Of a stretch of DNA of 5,795 nt, positions 1-5,757 are shown piece by piece. A program made the translations under genes and the position numbers. Within the stretch, counting starts at the first letter, position 1. Each line of letters opens with the position of its first letter. This DNA is from Streptosporangiaceae bacterium (GTDB lineage Bacteria; Actinomycetota; Actinomycetes; Streptosporangiales; Streptosporangiaceae). Location of the stretch: the NCBI GenBank assembly GCA_030038715.1, contig JASHSO010000161.1:1-5795 (forward strand). Direction: 5' to 3'. The notes under the pieces were generated by a model that ran no database searches, was not told the DNA's origin, and worked only from the letters and a program-made list of their open reading frames with translations.

Positions 1-422
1 GTGAGCGGTGGGTTGCTCGCGCCCGGGACGATGCCGCCGATGCCGGCCGCCGGGTACCCAGCGAAGATGGCCTGGTCCTCAGCGAAGGCGATCTGCCTGG
101 CCGCGTCCCTGGCCGGCTGCCAGTCGGAGTCCTGCGCGCCGCGCAGCACGTCGTCGATCTGCTGGCGACTCAGCGTGAACGGCACCCGAAGCTCTACGAG
201 CGGAAGAATGTCGCGCTGCCGCGCCTGCACCCCGGCCGCGGGCTCGTCGATGACCCGGACGTGGCCGGTGCCGACCGCCGCCAGCGCGCTGCCGTCCGGA
301 CCGCGCACGTCCACGACGCGCCGGCCGGCTAGGTAGCGCTTGAGGGTGCGCGCCGTCTCCTCCTCGATCTGGGCCCAAGCCTCGTCGGAGATGGGCGCCA
401 GCTCGCGGTGCAGGTTGTTCAT
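1..422 (-). CDS. enc: Family 1 encapsulin shell protein (partial, C-terminus beyond window)
   Basis: Structural protein of a proteinaceous nanocompartment with the HK97 phage-capsid fold; it self-assembles in the cytoplasm around cargo enzymes. The visible 140 residues begin MNNLHRELAPISDEAW, close to the N-terminus of the mycobacterial encapsulin CFP29. They continue with LAGRRVVDV (31-39), VPFTLSRQQIDDV (80-92), the DSDW motif (98-101) and the AFAEDQAIFAGY/AAGIGGI block (112-131), in the usual order for the family. Full-length relatives have about 265 residues, so roughly the C-terminal half is missing because the window ends, not because the gene is broken. The start ATG overlaps the TGA of the peroxidase gene (ATGA, 419-422), and a GAAAGG ribosome binding site lies at 432-437, inside the end of that gene, nine bases upstream. 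The overlap implies translational coupling of cargo and shell. Identification is by recalled family similarity, not a search. Confidence 0.95.
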   Translation of the reverse strand, partial: MNNLHRELAPISDEAWAQIEEETARTLKRYLAGRRVVDVRGPDGSALAAVGTGHVRVIDEPAAGVQARQRDILPLVELRVPFTLSRQQIDDVLRGAQDSDWQPARDAARQIAFAEDQAIFAGYPAAGIGGIVPGASNPPL

Positions 423-1468
423 TGTGATGCGCCTTTCTGAAGGCTGCCGATGTGCAGTGAGCCATCGCCCATGACCTCGTCACCGGCGCGCGCGGAAGCG
501 GGCGCAGCCAGTGCGCCGAGGTCGCCGAAGCTGTCAAGCAGGGACTGGGAAGGGACGAAGAACAGCGCTCCCGTCACTGCCGTGCTGAAGTCCAGGATCC
601 TGTCGTAGTTGCCTGGCGGCGAGCCGACGAACATGTTCTCGAGCATCTGCTCGGTGGTAGCGGGCGAACGCGCGTATCCGATGAAGTAGGTACCGTACTC
701 GCCGGCGCCGACGTGCCCGAACGGCATGTTGTCCCGGACGATCTTCACTTCCTCGCCATCGACGGTGATAGTGGTGAGCGCGTTGTGCGCTGACGACGGC
801 TTGACAGCGTCATCGAGCTCGATGTCCGCCAGCTTGGTCCGGCCGATGATCTTTTCCTGTTCCTCGACCGGCAGCGCGTTCCAAGCGGCCAGGTCGTGCA
901 CGTACTTCTGTACGATCACGTAGCTGCCGCCGGCATAGGCGGGATCCTCCGCCCCGACGATCGCGGCCCGGGCCGCTGCCGCCCCGGCCGGATTCTCCGT
1001 GCCGTCCACGAAGCCCAGCAGGTCCCGCTCGTCGAAGTAGCTGAAACCGTGCACCTCGTCGACGATGGTCGCCGCCCCTGCCAGCCGCTCCGCGATCTGG
1101 CCGGCCAGCTCGAAGCACAGGTCCATTCTCGTGGCCCGGATGTGAAAGAGCAGGTCGGCTGGGGTGCTCACGGCGTTCCGTCCGCCAGCGCGCAGTTCAC
1201 GGAACGGGTGCAGGCCCGCTGGCCGGGGCAACCCCGTCAGCCGGTCCCAGGCGCCGGCTGCAATTCCGGTAACGCAGGTCAGGCGGCCGTTGAGGTCGCG
1301 AAAGCCAACGGCGCGGACCAGGCCCGACACGTCGGCGCACAGTGTGGTCGCAGCGTCCTGGCTGCTGGCATCGGAGTTGACCAAGGCGACCAGGAAGATC
1401 GCGGCCTTGGTCAGCGGCGACACGACAGCCTGCGGCTCGGCGCCGGAAGTCGGCACGTGGTCGGTCAC
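419..1468 (-). CDS. dyp: DyP-type heme peroxidase, encapsulin cargo
   Basis: Dye-decolourising peroxidase that uses hydrogen peroxide to oxidise organic substrates through a b-type heme. The 349 residues match the bacterial DyP class linked to encapsulins (Mycobacterium Rv0799c, Rhodococcus DypB). The GFVDG motif is at 152-156 with distal Asp155. His228 in SSAHNAL is the expected proximal heme ligand, and Arg245 with Asn247 in IVRDNMPFG is the expected distal pair. The tail DGSLHIGSL (335-343) matches the encapsulin cargo-loading peptide, joined by an Ala/Gly-rich linker (about 318-331). I chose the GTG at 1466-1468 because homology starts just after it (SPLTKAAIFLVALV) and GAGGAT lies a few bases upstream. 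The frame stays open to an ATG at 1607-1609, but that extension has no family resemblance and would run through the divergent promoter region into the neighbouring gene. The gene is first in an operon with the overlapping encapsulin gene. Confidence 0.95.
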   Translation of the reverse strand: MTDHVPTSGAEPQAVVSPLTKAAIFLVALVNSDASSQDAATTLCADVSGLVRAVGFRDLNGRLTCVTGIAAGAWDRLTGLPRPAGLHPFRELRAGGRNAVSTPADLLFHIRATRMDLCFELAGQIAERLAGAATIVDEVHGFSYFDERDLLGFVDGTENPAGAAAARAAIVGAEDPAYAGGSYVIVQKYVHDLAAWNALPVEEQEKIIGRTKLADIELDDAVKPSSAHNALTTITVDGEEVKIVRDNMPFGHVGAGEYGTYFIGYARSPATTEQMLENMFVGSPPGNYDRILDFSTAVTGALFFVPSQSLLDSFGDLGALAAPASARAGDEVMGDGSLHIGSLQKGASQ

Positions 1469-1598
1469 ACCGCCTATCCTCGCGCACCGGTCGGCGAGGG
1501 GGAGCGGCACTGTGCCGATCGGCGGGTGCGCACACTGGAATGGCCGCCGTGCGGTGCTGGTTGACACAGCAGCGCGGCATGCCAGCCAGGAGGGCACG
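1469..1598. promoter_or_regulatory. Divergent intergenic region with short dyads, candidate operators
   Basis: These 130 bases separate the starts of the peroxidase (leftward) and the GST-like gene (rightward), so both promoters should lie here. Three short inverted repeats cluster in it: CGGCACTGTGCCG at 1505-1517 (six-base perfect arms around one base), CCGATCGG at 1515-1522 and GTGCGCAC at 1526-1533. Dyads of this size are common in GC-rich DNA, so regulator binding is an inference. I could not identify convincing paired -35/-10 boxes for either direction. The strong ribosome binding site AGGAGGG at 1588-1594, four bases before the ATG, belongs to the rightward gene. Confidence 0.4.
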
Positions 1599-2642
1599 AT
1601 GAGCAGCACTACGCAGGCCAGGGGGGCAAGCCCCGTCGATTTCGGGACGTTCGGGGACTACGGCGACTTCCGGCCCAAGCAACCGCAGCAGGGCACCAGG
1701 TCCGGGGAGTTCGTCAGGGCGGACTACCCGTTCCGGGGCAGGATCACCGCCGACGGGTCAAGCGGCTACCGCGCCGAACCTGGCAGGTACCACCTGTACA
1801 TCTCCTGGGCGTGCCCGTGGGCCAATCGCACGGCCATCGTCCGCGACTTGCTCGGCCTGCAGCGGGTGATCTCGCTGTCGGCGGTCGACCCGGTCAGGGA
1901 CGGCCGCGGCTGGGCGTTCCGGGACGGCGATGGCTACGGCCTTGACCCGGTGAACGGTTTCGCGTTGCTCAGGGAAGCCTATGCGGCGACCGAGCCAGGC
2001 TATGCCGGTCATGTCTCCGTGCCGGTGCTCTGGGACCGCAAGACCGGCCGCATCGTGAGCAACAATTTTCCCGACATCACCATCGATCTGGAAACGGAGT
2101 TCGGCCAGTGGGCGCACGCCGGCTACGACCTCTATCCACGGCGGCTAAGACCGCAGATCGATGAGCTCAACGACCTCGTCTACGCGACCGTGAACAACGG
2201 CGTCTACCGGTCCGGATTCGCCACCACCCAGGAGGCTTATCACCACGCCGTCACGCGCCTGTTCCAGACGCTCGACGAGCTTGAGCACCGGCTGGCCGCC
2301 GGGCGGTACCTGTTCGGCGACCAGGTCACCGAGGCCGACGTACGGCTGTACGTGACGCTAGCCAGGTTCGATGCTGTCTACTACTCGCACTTCAAGTGCA
2401 ACCTGCGCCGGATCAGCGACTACCCGAACCTGTGGGGCTACGCGCGGGATCTCTACGCGCTCCCCGCTTTCGGCAACAACACCAGGTTCGACCAGATCAA
2501 GCGGCACTACTACATGACGCATCCGCAGCTGAATCCGTCCCGGATCGTCCCGGACGGCCCGCTGCTCGACTGGGATGCGCCGTCGGGCAGGGAGCAGCTA
2601 GCCGAGCGCCGACGAGCCGGCAGATTCGCGCCAGCGGAGTAG
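1599..2642 (+). CDS. Xi-class glutathione transferase / glutathionyl-hydroquinone reductase-like protein (ECM4/YqjG family)
   Basis: Xi-class enzymes reductively remove glutathione from glutathionyl-hydroquinones in the cytosol through a catalytic cysteine. The 347 residues have the family layout. A thioredoxin-like N-domain carries YISWACPWANR (68-77, expected catalytic Cys72) and VPVLWDRKTGRIVSN (141-155). The helical C-domain carries NNGVYRSGFATTQEAY (199-214), YLFGDQVTEADVRLY (237-251), HFKCNLRRISDYPNLWGY (264-281) and a terminal FDQIKRHYY...LNPSRIVPDGP block (297-321). Length is normal. Two sites differ from the form I recall as typical: CPWAN for CPWAH, and SNNFPDI where glutathione-binding members have an SNES-type motif. 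Because most actinomycetes use mycothiol, the true thiol partner may not be glutathione (inference). The start is set by AGGAGGG at 1588-1594. The next gene begins one base after the stop, so this is the first gene of a probable three-gene operon. Confidence 0.9.
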   Translation: MSSTTQARGASPVDFGTFGDYGDFRPKQPQQGTRSGEFVRADYPFRGRITADGSSGYRAEPGRYHLYISWACPWANRTAIVRDLLGLQRVISLSAVDPVRDGRGWAFRDGDGYGLDPVNGFALLREAYAATEPGYAGHVSVPVLWDRKTGRIVSNNFPDITIDLETEFGQWAHAGYDLYPRRLRPQIDELNDLVYATVNNGVYRSGFATTQEAYHHAVTRLFQTLDELEHRLAAGRYLFGDQVTEADVRLYVTLARFDAVYYSHFKCNLRRISDYPNLWGYARDLYALPAFGNNTRFDQIKRHYYMTHPQLNPSRIVPDGPLLDWDAPSGREQLAERRRAGRFAPAE

Positions 2643-2643
2643 C

Positions 2644-3537
2644 GTGGCTGCTGTGAGGCAGTACGCGGAGGCCGCCGGACTGGTAGAACGCTCGGCGGCT
2701 GCCTACGTCACCGGCATCCCAGCCAAGCCCGGTGACGACGGCTTCTTCGGCCCGGCCAGTGTTGCCTGGCAGATCAGCGGCGACCTGTCGGCACCGATCG
2801 CGGGGCTGCGCTCGCTACTCGTCCAGGCGCTGCACCCGCTTGCCATGGCGGGCGTAGACCAGCACAGCGGCTGGCGCGAGGATCCCGTCGGCCGCCTGGC
2901 GGCGACGTCGGCGTACCTCGCCACGGTTACGTTCGGGGAACGGGCTGCCGCCAAGCGCGCGGCGACCCGCGTCCGGATGATCCACGAACGGGTCACGGGT
3001 GTCGATCCCGTGACAGGCCTGACATATGCCGCTAGCGATCCCAAGCTGCTCGTCTTTGTGCACGCGGCGCTCGTCGACTCGGCCCTCGCGGCGCGGGACT
3101 GCTTTGGCACCCCGCTGTCGACAGCGGACGCCGACCGCTATGTCGCCGAGATGGTGGCTGCGGCTGAGCTCGTCGGCGTGCGGGCCAACCTAGTGCCGTC
3201 GAGCACGGCCGAGCTTGGCGAGTACATCTCATCGGTCCGGCCGGAGCTGCGCTGCACGCCGGCGGCACGCGAGTCGATGGCTTACCTGCTGCATCCGCCG
3301 GGCCTCGACCCTGCTGTCGCGGAAATCTGGCAGGACATCCGGGAGGGTACCGTCCACACGCTGCCGGACTGGGCGCGCGAGCTATACGGGTACCGCGTGC
3401 CACCGCTGACCGCCATGCGGCGCGAGGAGATCCGGCAGGCGCTTGGCGTGCTCGACGCGATCTTCCTCGGCGAGCCGGGAGTGCTGGAGGCACGACAGCG
3501 CATCATGCTGCGCACCCGCGCTGCGCTGCGGGCATGA
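2644..3537 (+). CDS. MpaB-family (DUF2236) oxygenase
   Basis: Member of the DUF2236 family, which includes the fungal mycophenolic-acid oxygenase MpaB and is related to rubber-degrading latex clearing protein; characterised members are heme proteins cleaving C-C double bonds of isoprenoid chains. The 297 residues carry the family blocks FFGPASVAWQ (34-43), LLVQALHPLAMAGVDQHSGW (58-77, with His64 and His74), a VRMIHERVTGVDPVTG segment (110-125) and LLVFVHAALVDS (135-146, His140). These histidines are candidate heme or active-site residues. The substrate here is unknown. The GTG at 2644 follows the previous stop by one base, with GGAG at 2636-2639; a second in-frame GTG at 2653 is a possible start. 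The last codons overlap the next gene as ATGA (3534-3537), so translation is probably coupled on both sides. No signal peptide is visible, suggesting a cytoplasmic or membrane-associated protein. Confidence 0.88.
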   Translation: MAAVRQYAEAAGLVERSAAAYVTGIPAKPGDDGFFGPASVAWQISGDLSAPIAGLRSLLVQALHPLAMAGVDQHSGWREDPVGRLAATSAYLATVTFGERAAAKRAATRVRMIHERVTGVDPVTGLTYAASDPKLLVFVHAALVDSALAARDCFGTPLSTADADRYVAEMVAAAELVGVRANLVPSSTAELGEYISSVRPELRCTPAARESMAYLLHPPGLDPAVAEIWQDIREGTVHTLPDWARELYGYRVPPLTAMRREEIRQALGVLDAIFLGEPGVLEARQRIMLRTRAALRA

Positions 3538-4976
3538 GGCGGGCGCTGCTCGGCCTGTTCGCTGCCGCGGCGGGCGCCGCCATCGCGCTGGTGTTCGTGC
3601 GCCGACGGGTAGGTCGGCTCCGGTTCCAGCGCGGTCTGGCGACCGCCCAGCTCGCGGTGCGCGGTGGGATCCGCTACGCCGGCAGTGCTCCCCGGCTGTT
3701 CGCATCGGCCGGCGAAAGCCGGCAGCAGCTGCGCCTGGACCTAGCCATGCAGACAGCCGACGACGTGACCGCCACGCTCGGCACCATGAAGGGCGTCATG
3801 GTGAAGCTCGGCCAGATGGCCAGCTACGTCGACGACGGCTTGGCACCCGCCGTGCGACGCACGCTCAGCAGGCTGCAGGACAGCGTCCCGCCGATGAGCC
3901 CGCAGCTTGCAGCGGGGGTCATCGAGGCCGAGCTCGGGACCCGGCCCGAGCGTGCCTTCGCTCGCTGGGACCCCGAGCCCATCGCGGCGGCGTCGATCGG
4001 CCAGGTACACCGGGCCATCACCCGTGCCGGGGTCGCCGTGGCCGTGAAGGTGCAGTACCCGGGTATCGCCGAGACCATGGCGGCCGACCTGGACAACGTG
4101 GCACTGCTGCGCAGGATGCTGCGGATCACCGCGCCGAGCCAGGATGTCGACGGGCTGATCGCCGAGCTGCGCGACCGAGTACTCGAGGAGCTTGACTACC
4201 GCCGCGAGGCGGCCAACCAGCGGGCGCTGCACGAGTACTTCGACGGTCATCCGACTATCAGCGTGCCGGCCATCATCGACGAGCTGTCCACCCGCCGGGT
4301 GGTGACCAGCGAGCTGGCTATCGGGGCGCGTTTCGCCGATCTTGCCTCCTGGCCGCAAGCCGAGCGCGACCTGGCGGGGGAGACGCTGTACCGGTTCGTG
4401 TTCCGCAGCCTGTACGAGGTGCACGCTTTCAATGGCGACCCGCATCCGGGCAACTACCTGTTCCACGGCGACGGAAAGGTCACCTTCCTCGACTTCGGCA
4501 TGGTCAAGCACTTCACCCCGCAGGACCTGTATCCGCTCATGCAGATGGCGCGCCACCTGTGCGTAGACGACGACCCCGGGCAGTTCCGCGCCAGCCTGGA
4601 AGAGGCGGGCTTCCTGGTGCCCGGTGCGCCGCTGAACGACGCTCAGATCACCGATCACCTGGCGGTCTTCTACCAGCTCATCCGCGAGTCCCGCCCGGTG
4701 ACCGTTACCAGCGACTATGCCTCCGCGGTGGTGCGCCGCTTCTTCGACGTGCGCAGTCCGGTGGCGCAGTACGCGCGCATACCGCGGTCGTACGTGATCT
4801 TGCAGCGGATCAACCTGGGCCTGTTCGCGCTGCTCGGCGACATCCATGCCACCGCCAACTGGCGTGCCATCGCCGAGGAGATCTGGCCGTTCATGCAGGC
4901 GCCGCCGTCCACGCCGATGGGCGCGGCCGAACTGCCGTGGCTGGCAAGCCGGCGGGCCGCGGTGTCCCGGGCCTAG
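3534..4976 (+). CDS. ABC1/AarF/UbiB (ADCK/COQ8)-family atypical kinase
   Basis: Atypical protein-kinase-like ATPase of the family that supports ubiquinone synthesis in proteobacteria and mitochondria; in actinomycetes, which make menaquinone, the role is not established. The 480 residues show the diagnostic KxGQ motif (KLGQ, 91-94), the alanine-rich loop AAASIGQ (151-157) that replaces the usual P-loop, the nucleotide-binding lysine in VAVKVQYPG (Lys172), an ExD motif in EELDYRREA (219-221), the catalytic loop FNGDPHPGN (299-307, Asp302 and Asn307) and the metal-binding DFG (320-322). All key residues are present, so it should be active. A hydrophobic stretch at 4-22, flanked by arginines, probably anchors it to the membrane. 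The start ATG overlaps the upstream TGA, giving translational coupling with the MpaB-family gene. No strong ribosome binding site of its own is visible, which fits coupling. It is last in the three-gene unit. Confidence 0.93.
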   Translation: MRRALLGLFAAAAGAAIALVFVRRRVGRLRFQRGLATAQLAVRGGIRYAGSAPRLFASAGESRQQLRLDLAMQTADDVTATLGTMKGVMVKLGQMASYVDDGLAPAVRRTLSRLQDSVPPMSPQLAAGVIEAELGTRPERAFARWDPEPIAAASIGQVHRAITRAGVAVAVKVQYPGIAETMAADLDNVALLRRMLRITAPSQDVDGLIAELRDRVLEELDYRREAANQRALHEYFDGHPTISVPAIIDELSTRRVVTSELAIGARFADLASWPQAERDLAGETLYRFVFRSLYEVHAFNGDPHPGNYLFHGDGKVTFLDFGMVKHFTPQDLYPLMQMARHLCVDDDPGQFRASLEEAGFLVPGAPLNDAQITDHLAVFYQLIRESRPVTVTSDYASAVVRRFFDVRSPVAQYARIPRSYVILQRINLGLFALLGDIHATANWRAIAEEIWPFMQAPPSTPMGAAELPWLASRRAAVSRA

Positions 4977-5009
4977 CCGGACCGACTCGGCGCCAAGTGC
5001 CGATCCGGC
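4976..5009 (+). terminator. Candidate hairpin terminator after the kinase gene
   Basis: GCCGGA (4976-4981) is complementary to TCCGGC (5004-5009), and within it TCGGC (4987-4991) is complementary to GCCGA (4999-5003). This gives a stacked 11-pair stem with a five-base bulge on the left and a seven-base loop. It begins on the last base of the kinase stop codon. There is no T-run after it, as is common for actinomycete terminators, so function is inferred from position and structure. Confidence 0.4.
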
Positions 5010-5015
5010 CAGCAT

Positions 5016-5021
5016 TACAAT
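5016..5021 (+). promoter_or_regulatory. Candidate -10 box for the DUF1707 gene
   Basis: TACAAT matches the sigma-70-type -10 consensus at five of six bases and stands out in GC-rich surroundings, 42 bases before the next start codon and just after the candidate terminator. No good -35 box sits 16-19 bases upstream. The position suggests the DUF1707 gene has its own promoter separate from the upstream operon. Confidence 0.35.
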
Positions 5022-5040
5022 CAGCTCACACGGCGAATCC

Positions 5041-5055
5041 TGCTCCGAAGGAGCA
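5041..5055 (+). promoter_or_regulatory. Ribosome binding site within a small hairpin
   Basis: TGCTCC (5041-5046) and GGAGCA (5050-5055) are perfect reverse complements separated by GAA. The AAGGAG ribosome binding site (5048-5053), ten bases before the ATG at 5064, lies in the loop and the right arm. In RNA the six-pair stem could mask the site and lower translation. The three-base loop is tight, and the arm may simply reflect chance, so the regulatory role is inference. Confidence 0.35.
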
Positions 5056-5063
5056 ACGAATTA

Positions 5064-5600
5064 ATGGACAGTGCCGCCCGGGATTATCCGCCCGGCGACC
5101 TCCGGGTGTCTGACGCCGACCGTGACCGAGCGCTGTCCGAGCTGAGCGAAGCCTTCCAGGTCGGCCGGATCACCGCCGACGAATTCCATCAGCGATCCGA
5201 GCAGGCCCTAGCCGCCCGTACCGGGAACGACCTAACCGCCCTGCTCGCCGACCTGCCGCGAGATCGCGGTCCCAGCACACCGCCTGAAGGCGGTCCCGCG
5301 ACACCTTCGACCGCAATGGACAGAGCACTGTCCGTCCTCGGCGCCCGGCGAGTCATGGTCGCCTCCGCCCTCGGCGCCACGATCTTTGCCGCAGTCGCCG
5401 CAACGAACGCTCTCAGCAGCGGCCCCACCCTCGCCCAGCGCAAGTTCATGCAGGAAGTGGCGGCACGCCAAGGCCTGTCGATCCCGCTTCCGCCCAGCCC
5501 GGGCTTCGACTGGGTCGGCACGGTAACGCCGGCCGCAGTCGCTGTACTGTTCGTCGTGCTGATCATCTTCTTGCACACGACCCGCGCCGACCGCGCCTAG
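5064..5600 (+). CDS. DUF1707 domain protein with two membrane segments
   Basis: The function of this 178-residue protein is unknown. Residues 12-65 form a DUF1707 domain, a short helical module widespread in actinomycetes and often placed at the N-terminus of small membrane or SHOCT-like proteins: it begins DLRVSDADRDRALSEL and contains the typical FQVGRITADEFHQRSEQAL (31-49) and the closing DLTALLADLP (56-65). A Pro/Gly-rich linker (66-84) follows, then two hydrophobic segments, about 97-116 and 152-171. The 35-residue stretch between them would face outside if the DUF1707 domain is cytoplasmic. The C-terminus is short and ends TTRADRA. The ATG is supported by AAGGAG at 5048-5053. An apparent terminator before it and its own -10-like box suggest a single-gene unit. 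Its final codons and stop fall in a 26-bp tandem repeat. Confidence 0.85.
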   Translation: MDSAARDYPPGDLRVSDADRDRALSELSEAFQVGRITADEFHQRSEQALAARTGNDLTALLADLPRDRGPSTPPEGGPATPSTAMDRALSVLGARRVMVASALGATIFAAVAATNALSSGPTLAQRKFMQEVAARQGLSIPLPPSPGFDWVGTVTPAAVAVLFVVLIIFLHTTRADRA

Positions 5601-5649
5601 ACCCACCCCAACTCAGTCGCGCCTAGACCCACCCCAACTCAGTCGCGCC
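5592..5649. repeat. 26-bp tandem direct repeat, 2.2 copies, spanning a stop codon
   Basis: Bases 5592-5617 and 5618-5643 are identical 26-base units (each starts CGCGCCTAGACCC and ends CAACTCAGT), and a third copy continues for six bases to 5649. The first copy contains the last codons and TAG stop of the DUF1707 gene, so the stop-bearing sequence is duplicated just downstream. Perfect identity suggests a recent duplication, such as by replication slippage. Confidence 0.93.
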
Positions 5650-5699
5650 CGACCCAGCGCCGGTCTGGATGCTCGGCGCCCCGGTCGTTGAAGTCGGGC
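5647..5699 (+). terminator. Nested inverted repeats, candidate terminator
   Basis: GCCCGAC (5647-5653) is complementary to GTCGGGC (5693-5699). Inside, GCGCCG (5657-5662) is complementary to CGGCGC (5674-5679) around an 11-base loop; as an alternative to the outer stem, GACC (5651-5654) can pair with GGTC (5683-5686). The element lies between the DUF1707 gene and the next start, where a terminator is expected. No T-run follows, and the outer arms are 39 bases apart, so the call is tentative. Confidence 0.33.
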
Positions 5700-5727
5700 T
5701 GGCCACAAGATCGGTGTCCGGTAGCAT
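5699..5727 (+). promoter_or_regulatory. Weak candidate promoter for the epimerase gene
   Basis: TAGCAT at 5722-5727 fits the loose actinomycete -10 pattern TAnnnT and lies 30 bases before the ATG at 5758. CTGGCC at 5699-5704, 17 bases upstream, matches a -35 box at only three positions. The call rests mostly on the -10 and on position. Confidence 0.22.
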
Positions 5728-5757
5728 TCAGCGCGCGGCCTGTCGAGCGAGGGGGCG

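Noticed and set aside
896..1564. A 222-codon open frame on the plus strand
   Set aside because: It is antisense to the well-supported peroxidase gene and its translation resembles nothing known to me.
1561..1566. TTGACA, a perfect -35 hexamer, before the GST-like gene
   Set aside because: No acceptable -10 box lies 16-19 bases downstream, and the implied start of transcription would fall at the start codon, wasting the strong ribosome binding site.
1164..1598. N-terminal extension of the GST-like gene in the same frame
   Set aside because: It lies antisense to the peroxidase gene, and a strong AGGAGGG site precedes the ATG at 1599, where homology begins.
1469..1609. N-terminal extension of the peroxidase to an upstream ATG at 1607-1609
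   Set aside because: The added 47 residues have no family resemblance, would overlap the start of the divergent gene and leave no room for promoters; the GTG at 1468 fits the family length and has an upstream GAGGAT.
3443..4195. A 250-codon plus-strand frame overlapping the oxygenase and kinase genes
   Set aside because: It is out of frame with two clear genes and its composition (Arg, Ala, Gly rich) is that of a shadow frame.
3741..5015. A 424-codon open frame on the minus strand
   Set aside because: It is the antisense of the AarF-type kinase gene, has no recognisable domain, and such frames are expected in GC-rich coding DNA.
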